A DNA stretch of 64,000 nt from Pseudomonadota bacterium (GTDB lineage: Bacteria > Desulfobacterota > Desulfobulbia > Desulfobulbales > SURF-16). A model generated the notes under the pieces. The model had not been told where the DNA came from. It saw only the letters and a list, made by a program, of their open reading frames with translations, and did no database searches. The DNA lies in NCBI GenBank assembly GCA_018822545.1, contig JAHJKA010000013.1, positions 1 to 64,000 on the forward strand. Reading direction: 5' to 3'. Numbering within the stretch: position 1 is the first letter of the stretch; the number at the start of each line of letters is the position of its first letter. Shown here in pieces: positions 1 through 8,816 of this stretch. Position numbers and translations under genes: made by a program.

Positions 1-2
1 AG

Positions 3-74
3 GCCTTGGCCGATCTCACCACTGCTGCCAACCACCTCATCAGCAGAATCAAAGAGATACTTGGTGAGAAATAA
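3..74 (+). CDS. C-terminal fragment of an unidentified protein
   Basis: An open frame enters from the left edge and ends at TAA 72-74, giving 23 residues ending in KEILGEK. Codon usage looks normal for the window, but the fragment is too short to assign a family. It could equally be a chance open frame, since only 24 codons are seen. Confidence 0.3.
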   Translation, partial: ALADLTTAANHLISRIKEILGEK

Positions 75-178
75 GCACGAGTGAAGTAAGTGGATGCAGT
101 TGGCCGTCCGCAAGAGCTAGAGGAGTAAAGCCTTCGCTTCGATTATCTTTTGTATACTTTTTTTCATGAGTAATCTTT

Positions 179-220
179 CTGCTTCCTACTTTTTGCTTCT
201 TGCTTCCTACTTCTTGCTTC
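179..220. repeat. Heptanucleotide-periodic repeat tract
   Basis: Six consecutive 7-base units of the forms TGCTTCY and TACTTYT alternate here, in the gap between the left-edge fragment and the feoB stop codon. The 155-base gap 75-229 holds nothing else I can assign. Other 7-base or 14-base repeats occur at 49531, 52903 and 54103. Confidence 0.6.
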
Positions 221-229
221 TCAACTTCC

Positions 230-2437
230 CTAAAACAGTCGGCTTCCCACCTGGTAGACCAGGGTGGAAAGCAAAAAGGCAAAAAAGGTGTTGAAGGTGA
301 TGGAGAACACTCCCCATTTCCAGCTCCCTGCCTCCTTGATGATACAGGCCACCGTGACGAAACAGGGTGCGTAAAACATGACAAAGATGATCACGGAAAG
401 AGCCTTTACCGCATCCCAACCAGGGTCGTTGCCCAGGGTAGCGGCCAGGGACTCGCTGGCCTCAGGATCAACCTGTCCCAGCGAGTAGGATGTGCCCAGG
501 GTGGAGATAATGACCTCTTTGGCGGCAAACCCACCCAGCAATGCAATATTTGTCCGCCAGTCAAAACCGGGCAGCCAACTTATCCTTTCCATGGCCGTGC
601 CTATCCTGCCGGCCACGGAATAGCGCAGGGCCGCCTCGGCCTCGGCACCGTCAACGGCCAGAAGATCCTCATAGAGAGCAAGGGCCTCAATGCTTGGCTC
701 GGTTGTTCCTTCAAGTTCAGCAAAGAGTAGGGGCGAGACCTGATCGCTCATCTGCTGCCGCTGATCTTCAAAAACCTGGCGGTCTGTTTCCGGCAGCGCC
801 GGGAAGGTCATCATGGCCCACAGCAAGATGGAAATACCGAGAATAACGGTGCCCGCTTTTTTGATATAGTGCCAGGTCTTCTCCCAGGTGTGAATAAACA
901 GACCCTGGAAGGTTGGAAAACGGTAGGGAGGAAGCTCCAGGACAAAGGGGGTGGACGCCCCCCGTAAAACCGTGACCCGCAGCAACTTGGCTGCCAGTAA
1001 AGCCATCAACCAGGCCAGCAAGGTAAACAGAAACATATAGCGGGCCTGATTCTCACTGAAAAAAGCCCCAACCAGCAAGGCCAGTACCGGGAGCTTGGCG
1101 CCGCAGTTCATGAAAGGTACGGTGAGCAAGGTCGCCATCCTCTCTTTCGGAGAACGCAGAGTGCGAGTGGCCATAACTCCTGGCACAGCACAGCCCCCGG
1201 CAATCCCCCCTGAAATAATATAGGCCATTACCGAGCTGCCATGGAGGCCGAAGATGCGAAAGATGCGATCCATCATGAAGGCAACCCGGGCCAGATAGCC
1301 GGTGTCTTCCAGCAGGGCAATACCGAAGAACATGAACATAATCAGCGGCACAAAACCCAAGACCCCGCCGATGCCGTCAATTATCCCGGCGATGAGCATG
1401 GATTTGAAATAGCCATCAGGCACAAAGGTATCTGCCACAACACCCAACCAAGAAAAAAAGGCCTCACACCAGGCCACAGGCAATGCAGAATAGGTAAAGG
1501 TAAAATTATAAAGCCCCAGCAGAACAAGGAGCATAATAAGTGGCCCTGCAAAACGATTGGTCAGCACCTTGTCAATCCGATCCGAGGCGTAAAGCCGATC
1601 CGGGTCGATGGTGCGGTGTACCACGTTCTGTTTGACGATGGACTTGATGAAACCGTAGCGATGATCGGCAATCATGGCATCGGGCTCACTGCCCACGGTC
1701 TGTTCAAGATGCCGCGACACCTGCTCCACCTTTTCAACAAGCCGTGCTGACATCTCAACATTAACGCTGTCACCAATACTCAGGTGACGATCATCTTTTT
1801 CCAGATACTTTAAAGCGGTCCAGCGGGCCGGGTAGTCCTGGGTAAGAAAGTCGGCGGCTTTAATCATCTCGGAGAGATCAAGCATGGCAGCATCAAGATC
1901 CTCACCATAGGAAATCTTGGCCGGCTGCCATTTGCTATGTTCACGGGCATGGGCGATGGCGGCCACCATCAACTCTGAGATGCCTTGGCCGGATCGGGCC
2001 ACCACCGGGCAAACCGGCAGGCCGATGAGCTCACTGAGGCGCTGATGATCAATTTCAATGCCCCTCTTTTTCGCCACATCAATCATATTGAGGGCAATAA
2101 CCATGGGCACCCCCATCTCCATAAACTGGCAGGAAAGATAGAGATTGCGTTCAAGATTTGAGGCATCGACAATATTGATAATAACCCCGGGCCGCTGGTT
2201 GACCAGATAATCCCGGGCCACAACCTCCTCCTCTGAATAAGGTGAAAGAGAGTAGATCCCTGGCAAATCAACAAGACGACAACTCAGGCCATTTTTCGAA
2301 TACCGGCCCTCCTTGGTGTCAACGGTGACACCGGGATAGTTGCCAACATGCTGGCGGGAACCGGTGAGGGCATTGAAAAGAGTTGTTTTACCGGCATTGG
2401 GATTTCCGGCCAGGGCAATGGTCAGCTCGTTACTCAT
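230..2437 (-). CDS. feoB: Ferrous iron transporter FeoB
   Basis: Inner-membrane Fe(II) importer with an N-terminal cytosolic GTPase domain and a polytopic C-terminal part. The G motifs are visible: G1 GNPNAGKT at 11-18, the G2 threonine near 38, G3 DLPG at 57-60, G4 NMID at 117-120 and a G5-like ARSG at 147-150. The membrane half has two repeated gate regions, including GCAVPGV and NCGAKLP, each with the family cysteine. At 735 residues it is a normal length. It overlaps feoA by 8 bases, which indicates translational coupling. Fur control would be usual for this family, but I could not confirm a Fur box upstream. Confidence 0.97.
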   Translation of the reverse strand: MSNELTIALAGNPNAGKTTLFNALTGSRQHVGNYPGVTVDTKEGRYSKNGLSCRLVDLPGIYSLSPYSEEEVVARDYLVNQRPGVIINIVDASNLERNLYLSCQFMEMGVPMVIALNMIDVAKKRGIEIDHQRLSELIGLPVCPVVARSGQGISELMVAAIAHAREHSKWQPAKISYGEDLDAAMLDLSEMIKAADFLTQDYPARWTALKYLEKDDRHLSIGDSVNVEMSARLVEKVEQVSRHLEQTVGSEPDAMIADHRYGFIKSIVKQNVVHRTIDPDRLYASDRIDKVLTNRFAGPLIMLLVLLGLYNFTFTYSALPVAWCEAFFSWLGVVADTFVPDGYFKSMLIAGIIDGIGGVLGFVPLIMFMFFGIALLEDTGYLARVAFMMDRIFRIFGLHGSSVMAYIISGGIAGGCAVPGVMATRTLRSPKERMATLLTVPFMNCGAKLPVLALLVGAFFSENQARYMFLFTLLAWLMALLAAKLLRVTVLRGASTPFVLELPPYRFPTFQGLFIHTWEKTWHYIKKAGTVILGISILLWAMMTFPALPETDRQVFEDQRQQMSDQVSPLLFAELEGTTEPSIEALALYEDLLAVDGAEAEAALRYSVAGRIGTAMERISWLPGFDWRTNIALLGGFAAKEVIISTLGTSYSLGQVDPEASESLAATLGNDPGWDAVKALSVIIFVMFYAPCFVTVACIIKEAGSWKWGVFSITFNTFFAFLLSTLVYQVGSRLF

Positions 2438-2669
2438 CTGCTACTTCCACCTCAATATAATCAGCCTCATTATTGCGAAGACTCAAAGTCCCCCCCATGA
2501 TGCGCAGGGCTACGGGATCATAGAGAGGGGCGCGGCCCTGGACCAAGATCTCGGCCCCCGGCACCAGGCCCATATCACGGATACGCTGGCCAAGTTCACC
2601 GCCCACCTTGACAGCGGTGATCACCCCCGACTGATTCCTTGCCATTTCACGTAAATTAATTTTTGCCAT
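2430..2669 (-). CDS. feoA: FeoA, small SH3-like partner of FeoB
   Basis: Cytosolic protein of 79 residues that supports FeoB function; family members are SH3-like folds. The fold signature is present: GELGQRIRDMGLVPG near the middle, then a basic strand and the MGGTLSLR segment. I start at the ATG (MAKINLREM) that follows the upstream stop codon with one intervening base. An upstream extension would run through the preceding gene. The 3' end overlaps feoB. Confidence 0.93.
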   Translation of the reverse strand: MAKINLREMARNQSGVITAVKVGGELGQRIRDMGLVPGAEILVQGRAPLYDPVALRIMGGTLSLRNNEADYIEVEVADE

Positions 2670-2670
2670 C

Positions 2671-2856
2671 CTACTTCTGCGACTCCTTATTTTCCTTATC
2701 TCGCAAATCGACAAGGGGTGGGCATTTACCATCACTGCTTTCGCAACCACAGCTATTCTTGCCGCAGCCGGAACAACCCGGCTTCATGAATTTACGAATG
2801 ACGTATATTAAGGCCACCATGATAACAGCCCCGGTGAGCATGGCATCGAAATTCAT
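2671..2856 (-). CDS. FeoB-associated Cys-rich membrane protein
   Basis: This 61-residue protein has one N-terminal transmembrane segment (about residues 8-22) followed by a cysteine cluster, CSGCGKNSCGC, and a further cysteine before a charged tail. Small Cys-rich proteins of this layout are a known companion of FeoB, but their biochemical role is not established; metal binding or an FeoC-like role is inference. It is the first gene of the feo operon, with a strong AGGGGGG ribosome site. Its TAG stop is one base before the feoA ATG. Confidence 0.85.
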   Translation of the reverse strand: MNFDAMLTGAVIMVALIYVIRKFMKPGCSGCGKNSCGCESSDGKCPPLVDLRDKENKESQK

Positions 2857-3070
2857 ATTACCCCCCTATCTTAAGTTTCATCTCAAACCAGAGATTGAGA
2901 AAATAACGATGCGCCCTACAAAACGCAACATCTTTTTTGGATAACCCGACATTTTTTAGGGACCCCTAACTTACGCCCTTAAGATCACTAATCCATTTGC
3001 CGAAAAAGAGCCCCCACGATGATAATCAATCCACACGTTTCACCTATAAGCAATAACCGAGGTGAGAAAC

Positions 3071-3259
3071 ATGTGGGAAGTTGTGGTTGATTCTAACAAA
3101 TGTACAGGCGCGCAGCAATGTGTTGATAACTGCCCAACCGGGGTTTACGAAACGAAGGATGGCAAGGCCGTGCCAACCCATGCCGATGAATGCATAGGCT
3201 GCAGGACATGTATGGAGGTTGGCCCGACCGGGGCCTGCCAGGTGACAGAGATAGACTAA
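3071..3259 (+). CDS. Small ferredoxin with altered cluster cysteines
   Basis: A 62-residue 4Fe-4S ferredoxin-fold protein. The first half has CTGAQQCVDNCP, in which the usual second cysteine is Ala. The second half reads CIGCRTCMEVGP, in which the fourth cysteine is Gly (codon GGC), with an extra Cys four residues on (GACQV). One base change (GGC to TGC) would restore the standard motif. Electron carrier is the family role; the number and type of clusters is uncertain. ATG 3071 follows GAGGTGAG; an in-frame GTG at 3062 lies inside that site and is less likely. It is divergent from feo. Confidence 0.85.
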   Translation: MWEVVVDSNKCTGAQQCVDNCPTGVYETKDGKAVPTHADECIGCRTCMEVGPTGACQVTEID

Positions 3260-3638
3260 AACAAGGAACAAGAACAGGAATCAAATCCGTGCCCTCTTCC
3301 TTTAATCCATAAACCCTTGCTAACACGGCAACTTGCAGGCTTGCTGGGAAGAACACAACTCTACCCTGATGCCTTAAGACGGCGGGACAATGGGCGCCAC
3401 AATCCGCATATCGCTGAGGGCTCGCCCCCCCATGTAGTTCACTGATGTCACTTACAAAATATCGCCACAAGGGACAGACATACTGGTGTCATGGGGTTTA
3501 TTGTCGCAGCGACGATGACGACTTGCTGGCCGGTTCAAAAAATGGCATATTAACCCTATCAACCTCTTGTTTTTGTTTTAAAAAATCAATTTCCATTCTG
3601 CAGTATCAACATTCACATTACAAAGGGAGGAGAAATTA
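3260..3638. other. Intergenic region without a recognised gene
   Basis: There is no convincing coding sequence here. The open frame on the minus strand is antisense to the ferredoxin and lacks a ribosome site. The last 100 bases are AT-rich and end in GGGAGGAG, serving the next gene, so they probably carry its promoter. I see no clear hairpin terminator. Confidence 0.5.
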
Positions 3639-4214
3639 ATGACAGGACAACTCAATTGGTTCAAGGGCGGCATTGCCTTAGGACTGACCTTTCTCTTGGC
3701 CGTCCTCTTGGTCAAGCCCATTGGCGTTTCCACCCAATTTGTCATCCTGGATGGCATGATCTGGAACACCTTTGCCAAAGAACTGATCAAAGAGGATTCC
3801 ACCGCCAAATCCGGTTACTCAAGCTCCAACGCCTATCTCAACAAGAGCGGCGGCAAATATGCAAAAAACATCAAGAAACCAGCGAATTACAGCTTGATCT
3901 TTGTTCTCAGTATGATTTTGGGCGGCCTGCTTTCCAGAGTACTTGCCGGACCCAAGCCCTCTACGCAGGACAAGGTGGCGCCGGCTGCCTGGCGCCAGAG
4001 ATTCGGCGACAGTGGTGGCAAACGCTATGCCTTCGCCTTTATCGGTGGCGTCCTGGCCCTGCTCGGTGCCCGACTCGCCGGCGGCTGCACAAGCGGTCAC
4101 ATGATGAGCGGCATGATGCAGACCGCAGTGAGTGGCTATCTCTTTGCCCTGGGCACCTTTACGGCGGCCATACCGATGGCCATACTCTTGTACGGCAGAG
4201 ACGGGGAGGTCTGA
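3639..4214 (+). CDS. YeeE/YedE-family sulfur transporter, first half
   Basis: Integral membrane protein of 191 residues of the YeeE/YedE (sulf_transp, TsuA-like) family, whose studied members import thiosulfate or other small sulfur species. The diagnostic motif GGCTSGHMMSG starts at about residue 148, with Cys150. Four hydrophobic stretches are visible (about 9-27, 84-100, 130-148, 163-184). A hydrophilic insert of about 35 residues lies between the first two. It has a strong GGAGGAG ribosome site. It ends one base before the partner gene, so the two halves of a TsuA-type transporter are separate chains. Confidence 0.88.
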   Translation: MTGQLNWFKGGIALGLTFLLAVLLVKPIGVSTQFVILDGMIWNTFAKELIKEDSTAKSGYSSSNAYLNKSGGKYAKNIKKPANYSLIFVLSMILGGLLSRVLAGPKPSTQDKVAPAAWRQRFGDSGGKRYAFAFIGGVLALLGARLAGGCTSGHMMSGMMQTAVSGYLFALGTFTAAIPMAILLYGRDGEV

Positions 4215-4215
4215 T

Positions 4216-4770
4216 ATGGAAATTTTTTTGGCAATACTTCTCGGAACTCTCTTTGGCTTCGTGCTCCATCGGGTGGGAGCCTCCAATCCAGAGAACATCA
4301 TCAACATGCTGCGCTTCAAGGACCTTCATCTGATGAAGGCCATCCTTTTTGCCATCGGGCTGGCAAGCTCCTTGCTTTTCATCGGCATGACTGTTGGTTT
4401 TATCAACCCATCCCACCTCGATATCAAAGCAAGCTATTGGGGTGTTCTTGTCGGCGGCCTACTCCTTGGGACCGGCTGGGCCATTGCCGGCTATTGTCCG
4501 GGAACCGGTCTGGTGGCTTTAGGTGACGGCAGGAAGGATGCACTTCCCTTTCTTGTCGGCGGCCTTGTGGGCGCCTTTCTCTATATGGTGCTGTATGGCC
4601 GCTTGAAAGGAACGTTTCTGCTGGCCGAGATAGCCGGTGGTAAATCAACCCTGGCAATGACCCCCAGCAACCACCCAGCCCTCATTACCGGTTTACCCGG
4701 TCTTGCGGTGGCCTTGGTCGTGGGCGTGCTCTTTATCGCCATCGCCTTTGCCCTACCCAGCAAAAAATAG
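4216..4770 (+). CDS. YeeE/YedE-family sulfur transporter, second half
   Basis: This 184-residue membrane protein is the companion of the preceding gene, with the second YedE signature AGYCPGTGLVALGDGR and Cys94. Hydrophobic segments lie at about 1-20, 40-60, 75-95, 110-128 and 158-180. The ATG at 4216 follows GGGGAGGT, which lies in the end of the previous gene. The two probably form one channel. The substrate (thiosulfate, sulfide or persulfide-like) cannot be read from sequence. Confidence 0.88.
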   Translation: MEIFLAILLGTLFGFVLHRVGASNPENIINMLRFKDLHLMKAILFAIGLASSLLFIGMTVGFINPSHLDIKASYWGVLVGGLLLGTGWAIAGYCPGTGLVALGDGRKDALPFLVGGLVGAFLYMVLYGRLKGTFLLAEIAGGKSTLAMTPSNHPALITGLPGLAVALVVGVLFIAIAFALPSKK

Positions 4771-4833
4771 CATTGAGCCTTGTTGCTGTGTCAGCAGGTC
4801 GCAGGAGACCAGGCCGCTGACACAGCGCATTTA

Positions 4834-5619
4834 TCAAAGCCCTTCAAGCTGCAGATACAGGTCGCCCTGCCTGCCGCTGCCATCGCTTCTGCCCTTTCCC
4901 CTGACCCGGAGCTTCTGGCCCACGCTGCTGCCACTGGGTATCTTCACCTTCAAGACGTGCTGCTTTTGCTGATCATGCCCCACGGCCACCTGCACCCATT
5001 TGCCCTGCCCCAATTCCTCGGCACTTAAGCCAATATGATAGAGGATATCAAGATCAACCGCTGACGAGGGCGACGTGGGGGCCACTGTGCCTTTCAGCAG
5101 AGAGTCCACTGTCTGGCCGACATGGTACAACAAGCCTTTCTTTGCGCTTTTACCAGTCAAGGATTTCACAAGGGCCGGGCCCATCAGGGACCCAAAGAAA
5201 ACCAGGCCGCCCATCAGAAAACCACCCCGGCCGCCAAAGAAGATTTGTTTCAAAAAAAGAGGGTTGGCTCTGAATCCAGAGCGCTTAAAGTCGCCCAGCA
5301 GACTGTTGAACAGCTGTTGGAATTGGGGATTGTCAAAAAGATCGCGCAGGATGTCCTCCTGGCTGTAGTCAAATCCGGCGTTCTGTCTGCCACCCTGGAA
5401 ATCTCTACCCCGACTGCGAGCCGCATCATACTGTCGACGCTTGACCGGGTCGGTGAGCACGCCGTAGGCCTCGGCAATTTCCTTGAATTTGTCCTCGGCC
5501 TGTGGATTGTCTGGGTTGCGGTCGGGATGAAACTGCATGGCTAGGGTACGATAGCGCTTACGGATCTCCTCATCGTGTGAAGAGGAAGTCACCCCGAGGA
5601 TCTGGTAATAATCTTTCAC
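4834..5619 (-). CDS. J-domain co-chaperone with membrane segment and DnaJ C-terminal domain
   Basis: The protein is 261 residues if started at the GTG that overlaps the cobS stop (GTGA). The J domain covers about 2-66 with HPD at 31-33 and the KRRQYD ending. A glycine-rich hydrophobic stretch at about 130-152 may insert in a membrane. The last 70 residues resemble a DnaJ/CbpA substrate-binding beta domain ([19 protein letters not shown]). It lacks the zinc-finger repeats of DnaJ, so it is a type B or C J protein that would stimulate a DnaK-type Hsp70. It is the last gene of the cobamide operon; the functional link, if any, is unknown. Confidence 0.85.
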   Translation of the reverse strand: MKDYYQILGVTSSSHDEEIRKRYRTLAMQFHPDRNPDNPQAEDKFKEIAEAYGVLTDPVKRRQYDAARSRGRDFQGGRQNAGFDYSQEDILRDLFDNPQFQQLFNSLLGDFKRSGFRANPLFLKQIFFGGRGGFLMGGLVFFGSLMGPALVKSLTGKSAKKGLLYHVGQTVDSLLKGTVAPTSPSSAVDLDILYHIGLSAEELGQGKWVQVAVGHDQQKQHVLKVKIPSGSSVGQKLRVRGKGRSDGSGRQGDLYLQLEGL

Positions 5620-6362
5620 AAAGCGCGACCGACAAGGGAGGCGGCGGCAAGCCAACCGGCAGCCTCGCTCCACTCAATGGCAGCTCCCAACACATCGCCA
5701 GTCACCCCCCCCAGAGTCTGGTTTGCCTTCATTCTCAGCCAGAGGGCTGGCACCAGGCAGGCCAGTAAGATAGCAAGACCCTGCCAAGCCAACAGCACCA
5801 GAGGCGTCAGGAAAAAAGCAGCCCCAAGAAGCATGGACAGCGATACTCGGCCCACCATAAAATGACCGGTACCGGCCTGCCGAGGATAGCGGGCCTTAAA
5901 CGCTGTCACCAACATGGTAAAACGGGCGACAACCGGCACCATGCCGACAGTCAGGAGATTCTCAGGGGAGGCAAGGAGCTGTTCAAGGCTTGCAACCTTG
6001 AAGAGCAGAACCATAATCAAACCAACGACCCCAAAGGCCCCGATATGGGAATCCTTCATAATTTCCAGGCGCCGTGAGGCCTCAAAGCTCCCACCAAAAC
6101 CGTCACAAAGATCGGCTACCCCATCAAGATGGAGACCGCGACTCAGCCAGGCTGAGCAGCCCACCAGCACAACGGCCAGCGCCAAGTTGCCCATATCAAC
6201 CAACTGGCCAAGCCAGGCGACCAAAGTCAGAAGGGCACCAATAACCAGACCGGCGGCTGGAAAAAAAACAACACTGCGCTCCATATCCTCGGGGCGTACC
6301 TCTCCGGCGCCAAAGGGCAGGATGGTGAGAAAGGAGAGGGCTATGCGCAGGGGTTTAAGCAT
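5616..6362 (-). CDS. cobS: Adenosylcobinamide-GDP ribazoletransferase
   Basis: CobS joins adenosylcobinamide-GDP and alpha-ribazole (phosphate) in the last step of cobamide nucleotide-loop assembly, in the inner membrane. The 248-residue protein starts [18 protein letters not shown], typical for CobS. It carries the signature [17 protein letters not shown] followed by [10 protein letters not shown], and several membrane helices. The ATG is 25 bases downstream of the cobT stop; a TTG 18 bases further upstream is possible. It overlaps the J-domain gene by four bases. Confidence 0.96.
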   Translation of the reverse strand: MLKPLRIALSFLTILPFGAGEVRPEDMERSVVFFPAAGLVIGALLTLVAWLGQLVDMGNLALAVVLVGCSAWLSRGLHLDGVADLCDGFGGSFEASRRLEIMKDSHIGAFGVVGLIMVLLFKVASLEQLLASPENLLTVGMVPVVARFTMLVTAFKARYPRQAGTGHFMVGRVSLSMLLGAAFFLTPLVLLAWQGLAILLACLVPALWLRMKANQTLGGVTGDVLGAAIEWSEAAGWLAAASLVGRAL

Positions 6363-6386
6363 GCGTGTTATTGATCCCAATTGTTG

Positions 6387-7475
6387 TTACGCCCCGTCAC
6401 TGCCATCCAGAATTTCGCCGGGGCTGACACCAGCCTCACCAAAGGTGGCCATCTGGGTGAGGATCTTCACCCCGGCCTCAATAAGATTCATGGCCAGGGC
6501 AGCGCCCGTCCCCTCACCCAGGCGCAATCCCAGATGTAGAATGGGCTTGAGCCCCGTCTTTTCAAAAAAAAGGCGATGGCCCTGTTCTCCCGACATATGG
6601 CTAAAAAAACAATAATCAAGCACCGTGGGGTTCATCTCCATGGCCGTTAGGGCCGCCGCACTTGAAATAAAACCATCCACCACCACCGCCACCCTCTGCC
6701 GGGCGGCCTCGAGAATCATGCCACAGATAGCGGCGATTTCTAAGCCTCCCAAGGCCGCCAGGGTGCTTAAGGGGTCACGGCAGCGCGCTGCATTAATGGC
6801 CAGGGCATCTTCCACCACTTGAATCTTATGGGTCAGCGCCTCATCGGAAATTCCAGTGCCACGACCGGTGACCTGGGCTGCCGGAAGATTTAAAAAGGCA
6901 GAAAAAAGGGCAGCTGAGGGGGTGGTATTGCCAATCCCCATCTCCCCGGTGCCGAGGATTTCCGCCCCATCATTGATAGCATTACGGGCCACCTCAACTC
7001 CAACACCAAGGGCAGCCAAAGCCTCATCCTCACTCATGGCCGGTCCTTTACGGATGTTATCTGTTCCAGCCTTGACCTTGGCTAAAATAAGGCCTTCGCC
7101 AACTACCGGCACGGCGACCCCGACATCGATCACGCGCACCTCAGCCCCGACATGCTTAGCTAAGACATTCACTCCGGCGCCACCGGCCAAAAAATTTGCC
7201 ACCATCTGCGGCGTCACTTCAGCCGGTACGGCGCTGACTCCCTCTGCCACAACGCCATGATCGCCGGCAAAGGTGAGGATCATCTTGCGGGCCACAGAAG
7301 GCGTCAGGCTCACCTGGATCCCGCACATCCTTTTTGCCATATCCTCAAGCATGCCAAGGGCACCAAGAGGTTTGGTCAGGTTATCCAGACGGTGCTGGGC
7401 CTGGGCCATAATTTTCTGATCCACTGGTTCAATGGTGGCCAGAAGCACCCTTAAATTTTCTTTAGTAAATGACAT
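6387..7475 (-). CDS. cobT: Nicotinate-nucleotide-dimethylbenzimidazole phosphoribosyltransferase
   Basis: CobT activates the lower-ligand base to alpha-ribazole phosphate using nicotinate mononucleotide. At 362 residues it is the usual length. Visible motifs are GDHGVVAEGVSAVP at 71-84, GTGEMGIGNTTPSAAL at 175-190, DGFISSAAAL at 267-276, SHMSGEQGH at 292-300 and the catalytic Glu region EGTGAALA at about 321. The chosen ATG begins MSFTKENL; upstream codons in frame are not conserved-looking and run into the neighbouring gene. It lies directly upstream of cobS in the same operon. Confidence 0.97.
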   Translation of the reverse strand: MSFTKENLRVLLATIEPVDQKIMAQAQHRLDNLTKPLGALGMLEDMAKRMCGIQVSLTPSVARKMILTFAGDHGVVAEGVSAVPAEVTPQMVANFLAGGAGVNVLAKHVGAEVRVIDVGVAVPVVGEGLILAKVKAGTDNIRKGPAMSEDEALAALGVGVEVARNAINDGAEILGTGEMGIGNTTPSAALFSAFLNLPAAQVTGRGTGISDEALTHKIQVVEDALAINAARCRDPLSTLAALGGLEIAAICGMILEAARQRVAVVVDGFISSAAALTAMEMNPTVLDYCFFSHMSGEQGHRLFFEKTGLKPILHLGLRLGEGTGAALAMNLIEAGVKILTQMATFGEAGVSPGEILDGSDGA

Positions 7476-7485
7476 AGCACTCCGT

Positions 7486-8016
7486 TTATCTGCCAAAAGT
7501 AAACACATCGACAATTTCAAAGGTGGCTTCCACCACCCGGATAATCTTATCTTCAAGCTGCAAAAACTTTGTCCCCTTGGGCGGCGGGGGCAATTCCCGG
7601 GACAAATCACGGGGAACCTCGCGACAATGTGCCCGCAAATCGTGATCAAGCACCTCGCCCCTGGCGATCTTTTTCTGCCAGCCTGGAGGAAGTTCCTTGC
7701 CCCGGGCCTCCTGTTTCATGAGGCCGGGGGGCAGATGTTTTTTCTTCTTCCCCTCTTTAAGGGCACCATCGTCAGCATGGCGATACTGCTTGTGCTCTTG
7801 CTGGCTGTTCCGAAAGTAGCGGTCAATAACCTCCTGCTGAGATTCCCGGCTCATGCCTGGTAGAGGCGGCGGGGGTGGCGGCAAAAAACCAAAGGGCTTT
7901 TCCGCAGCCTCATGCACGGAGGGTACGGGGGCATCTTTGGCCTTATGCTTTTCATTTTTCGCTTGGACCGGCGCGACAAACAGCAGCAGTACAAAGAATA
8001 CAAGAAGTCTTTTCAT
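7486..8016 (-). CDS. Secreted basic CigR/RcnB-like protein
   Basis: A 176-residue exported protein with a clear signal peptide (cleavage near VQA, residue 19). The mature part is Lys/His-rich with a polyproline stretch (about 46-53). It has the paired LPPGL/LPPGWQKKIARGE motif at about 95-120 that is seen in CigR/RcnB-type periplasmic proteins. The C-terminal tail is the usual short beta segment ending in the VFTFGR type. Function is not assigned; periplasmic metal or envelope roles are guesses from relatives. It overlaps the CbiR-like gene by ATGA and lies 10 bases before cobT. Confidence 0.75.
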   Translation of the reverse strand: MKRLLVFFVLLLFVAPVQAKNEKHKAKDAPVPSVHEAAEKPFGFLPPPPPPLPGMSRESQQEVIDRYFRNSQQEHKQYRHADDGALKEGKKKKHLPPGLMKQEARGKELPPGWQKKIARGEVLDHDLRAHCREVPRDLSRELPPPPKGTKFLQLEDKIIRVVEATFEIVDVFTFGR

Positions 8017-8816
8017 ACACTTTCACCCTGTTGAAATGGTTGCCATGCCTCGTGCAGCACGGCAAGAGAATCACGAACCCTGTTGAGCTCATAGAGCTCC
8101 AGAGTGACTATGCCCCGGTAATCTTTTTCCATAAGCTTCTGGCCGAGAGCACGTAAAAAACCCTGGTCTTCCGCATGAAAGGGATGATGGTCCTGGCCAG
8201 CAGAAGCGCCGTGCAGATGAATGTGACGCCAATGGGGCAGGGCCCAAAAATCAGTTTGCTGATTATAGCGGAGACGATGACCAAAATCGACACAAATACC
8301 AAAGTTGCACGCATCTGCTACGTCTTCCACCAGATCAAAATCATAGCCGATATTTTCAATACCTATTTTTTGTTGCCACTCACCGCTTCGGGCGCCAAGA
8401 TTGTCGAGAGAATCTCGGAGATTGTCCTGCCAGGCTCCACGTTCAAGATCCTGCTCAAGATGAAGATGGAGATCAAAGGCCTTGGGGTTGAGGGGCCCAA
8501 GTTCTTCAAGCAGACGGCATATCTCATCGAGCCCCTGCTGCCTCTTCTTACGATCCTTGCTGCCAAGATGAATATCAAGGGGCAGATGAACGGCATAAGA
8601 CAAATTGTGTTCGGCCGCAAGCCCTGCCAAAAGACCAACATCAACCCGATGCGCAAGCCGCGCGTTGGCCTTTGACTCAAAAAAAAGAAGCTGGACCGCA
8701 TCAACCTGACCAGCCAGGGCACGCACATTCTCCTCCATGCCGGCAGGCAGGACAAAGGAAGTGGTGCCGAGCAGCCAGGGATAGGAAGGTGCCGCAGGAA
8801 GATCAATCACCGACAC
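8013..8816 (-). CDS. cbiR: AP-endonuclease-2-like TIM barrel, probable CbiR cobamide-remodelling phosphodiesterase
   Basis: A 267-residue protein of the xylose-isomerase-like/AP endonuclease 2 TIM-barrel superfamily. Metal-ligand style motifs appear in order: HLPLDIHLG (about 77-85), DLHLHLEQ, IENIGYD, CVDFGHRL, HIHLHG and TLELYEL. CbiR of this superfamily hydrolyses cobamides to cobinamide phosphate so that the lower ligand can be exchanged. The position beside cobT and cobS makes CbiR the best call. The symbol is inferred from fold plus context, and a different sugar-isomerase-like activity cannot be excluded. It overlaps the genes on both sides. Confidence 0.68.
   Translation of the reverse strand: MSVIDLPAAPSYPWLLGTTSFVLPAGMEENVRALAGQVDAVQLLFFESKANARLAHRVDVGLLAGLAAEHNLSYAVHLPLDIHLGSKDRKKRQQGLDEICRLLEELGPLNPKAFDLHLHLEQDLERGAWQDNLRDSLDNLGARSGEWQQKIGIENIGYDFDLVEDVADACNFGICVDFGHRLRYNQQTDFWALPHWRHIHLHGASAGQDHHPFHAEDQGFLRALGQKLMEKDYRGIVTLELYELNRVRDSLAVLHEAWQPFQQGESV

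Noticed and set aside
2857..3070. Fur box upstream of feo
   Set aside because: GATAATCAAT near 3018 is only a fragment of a Fur consensus on one side; no acceptable palindrome was found.
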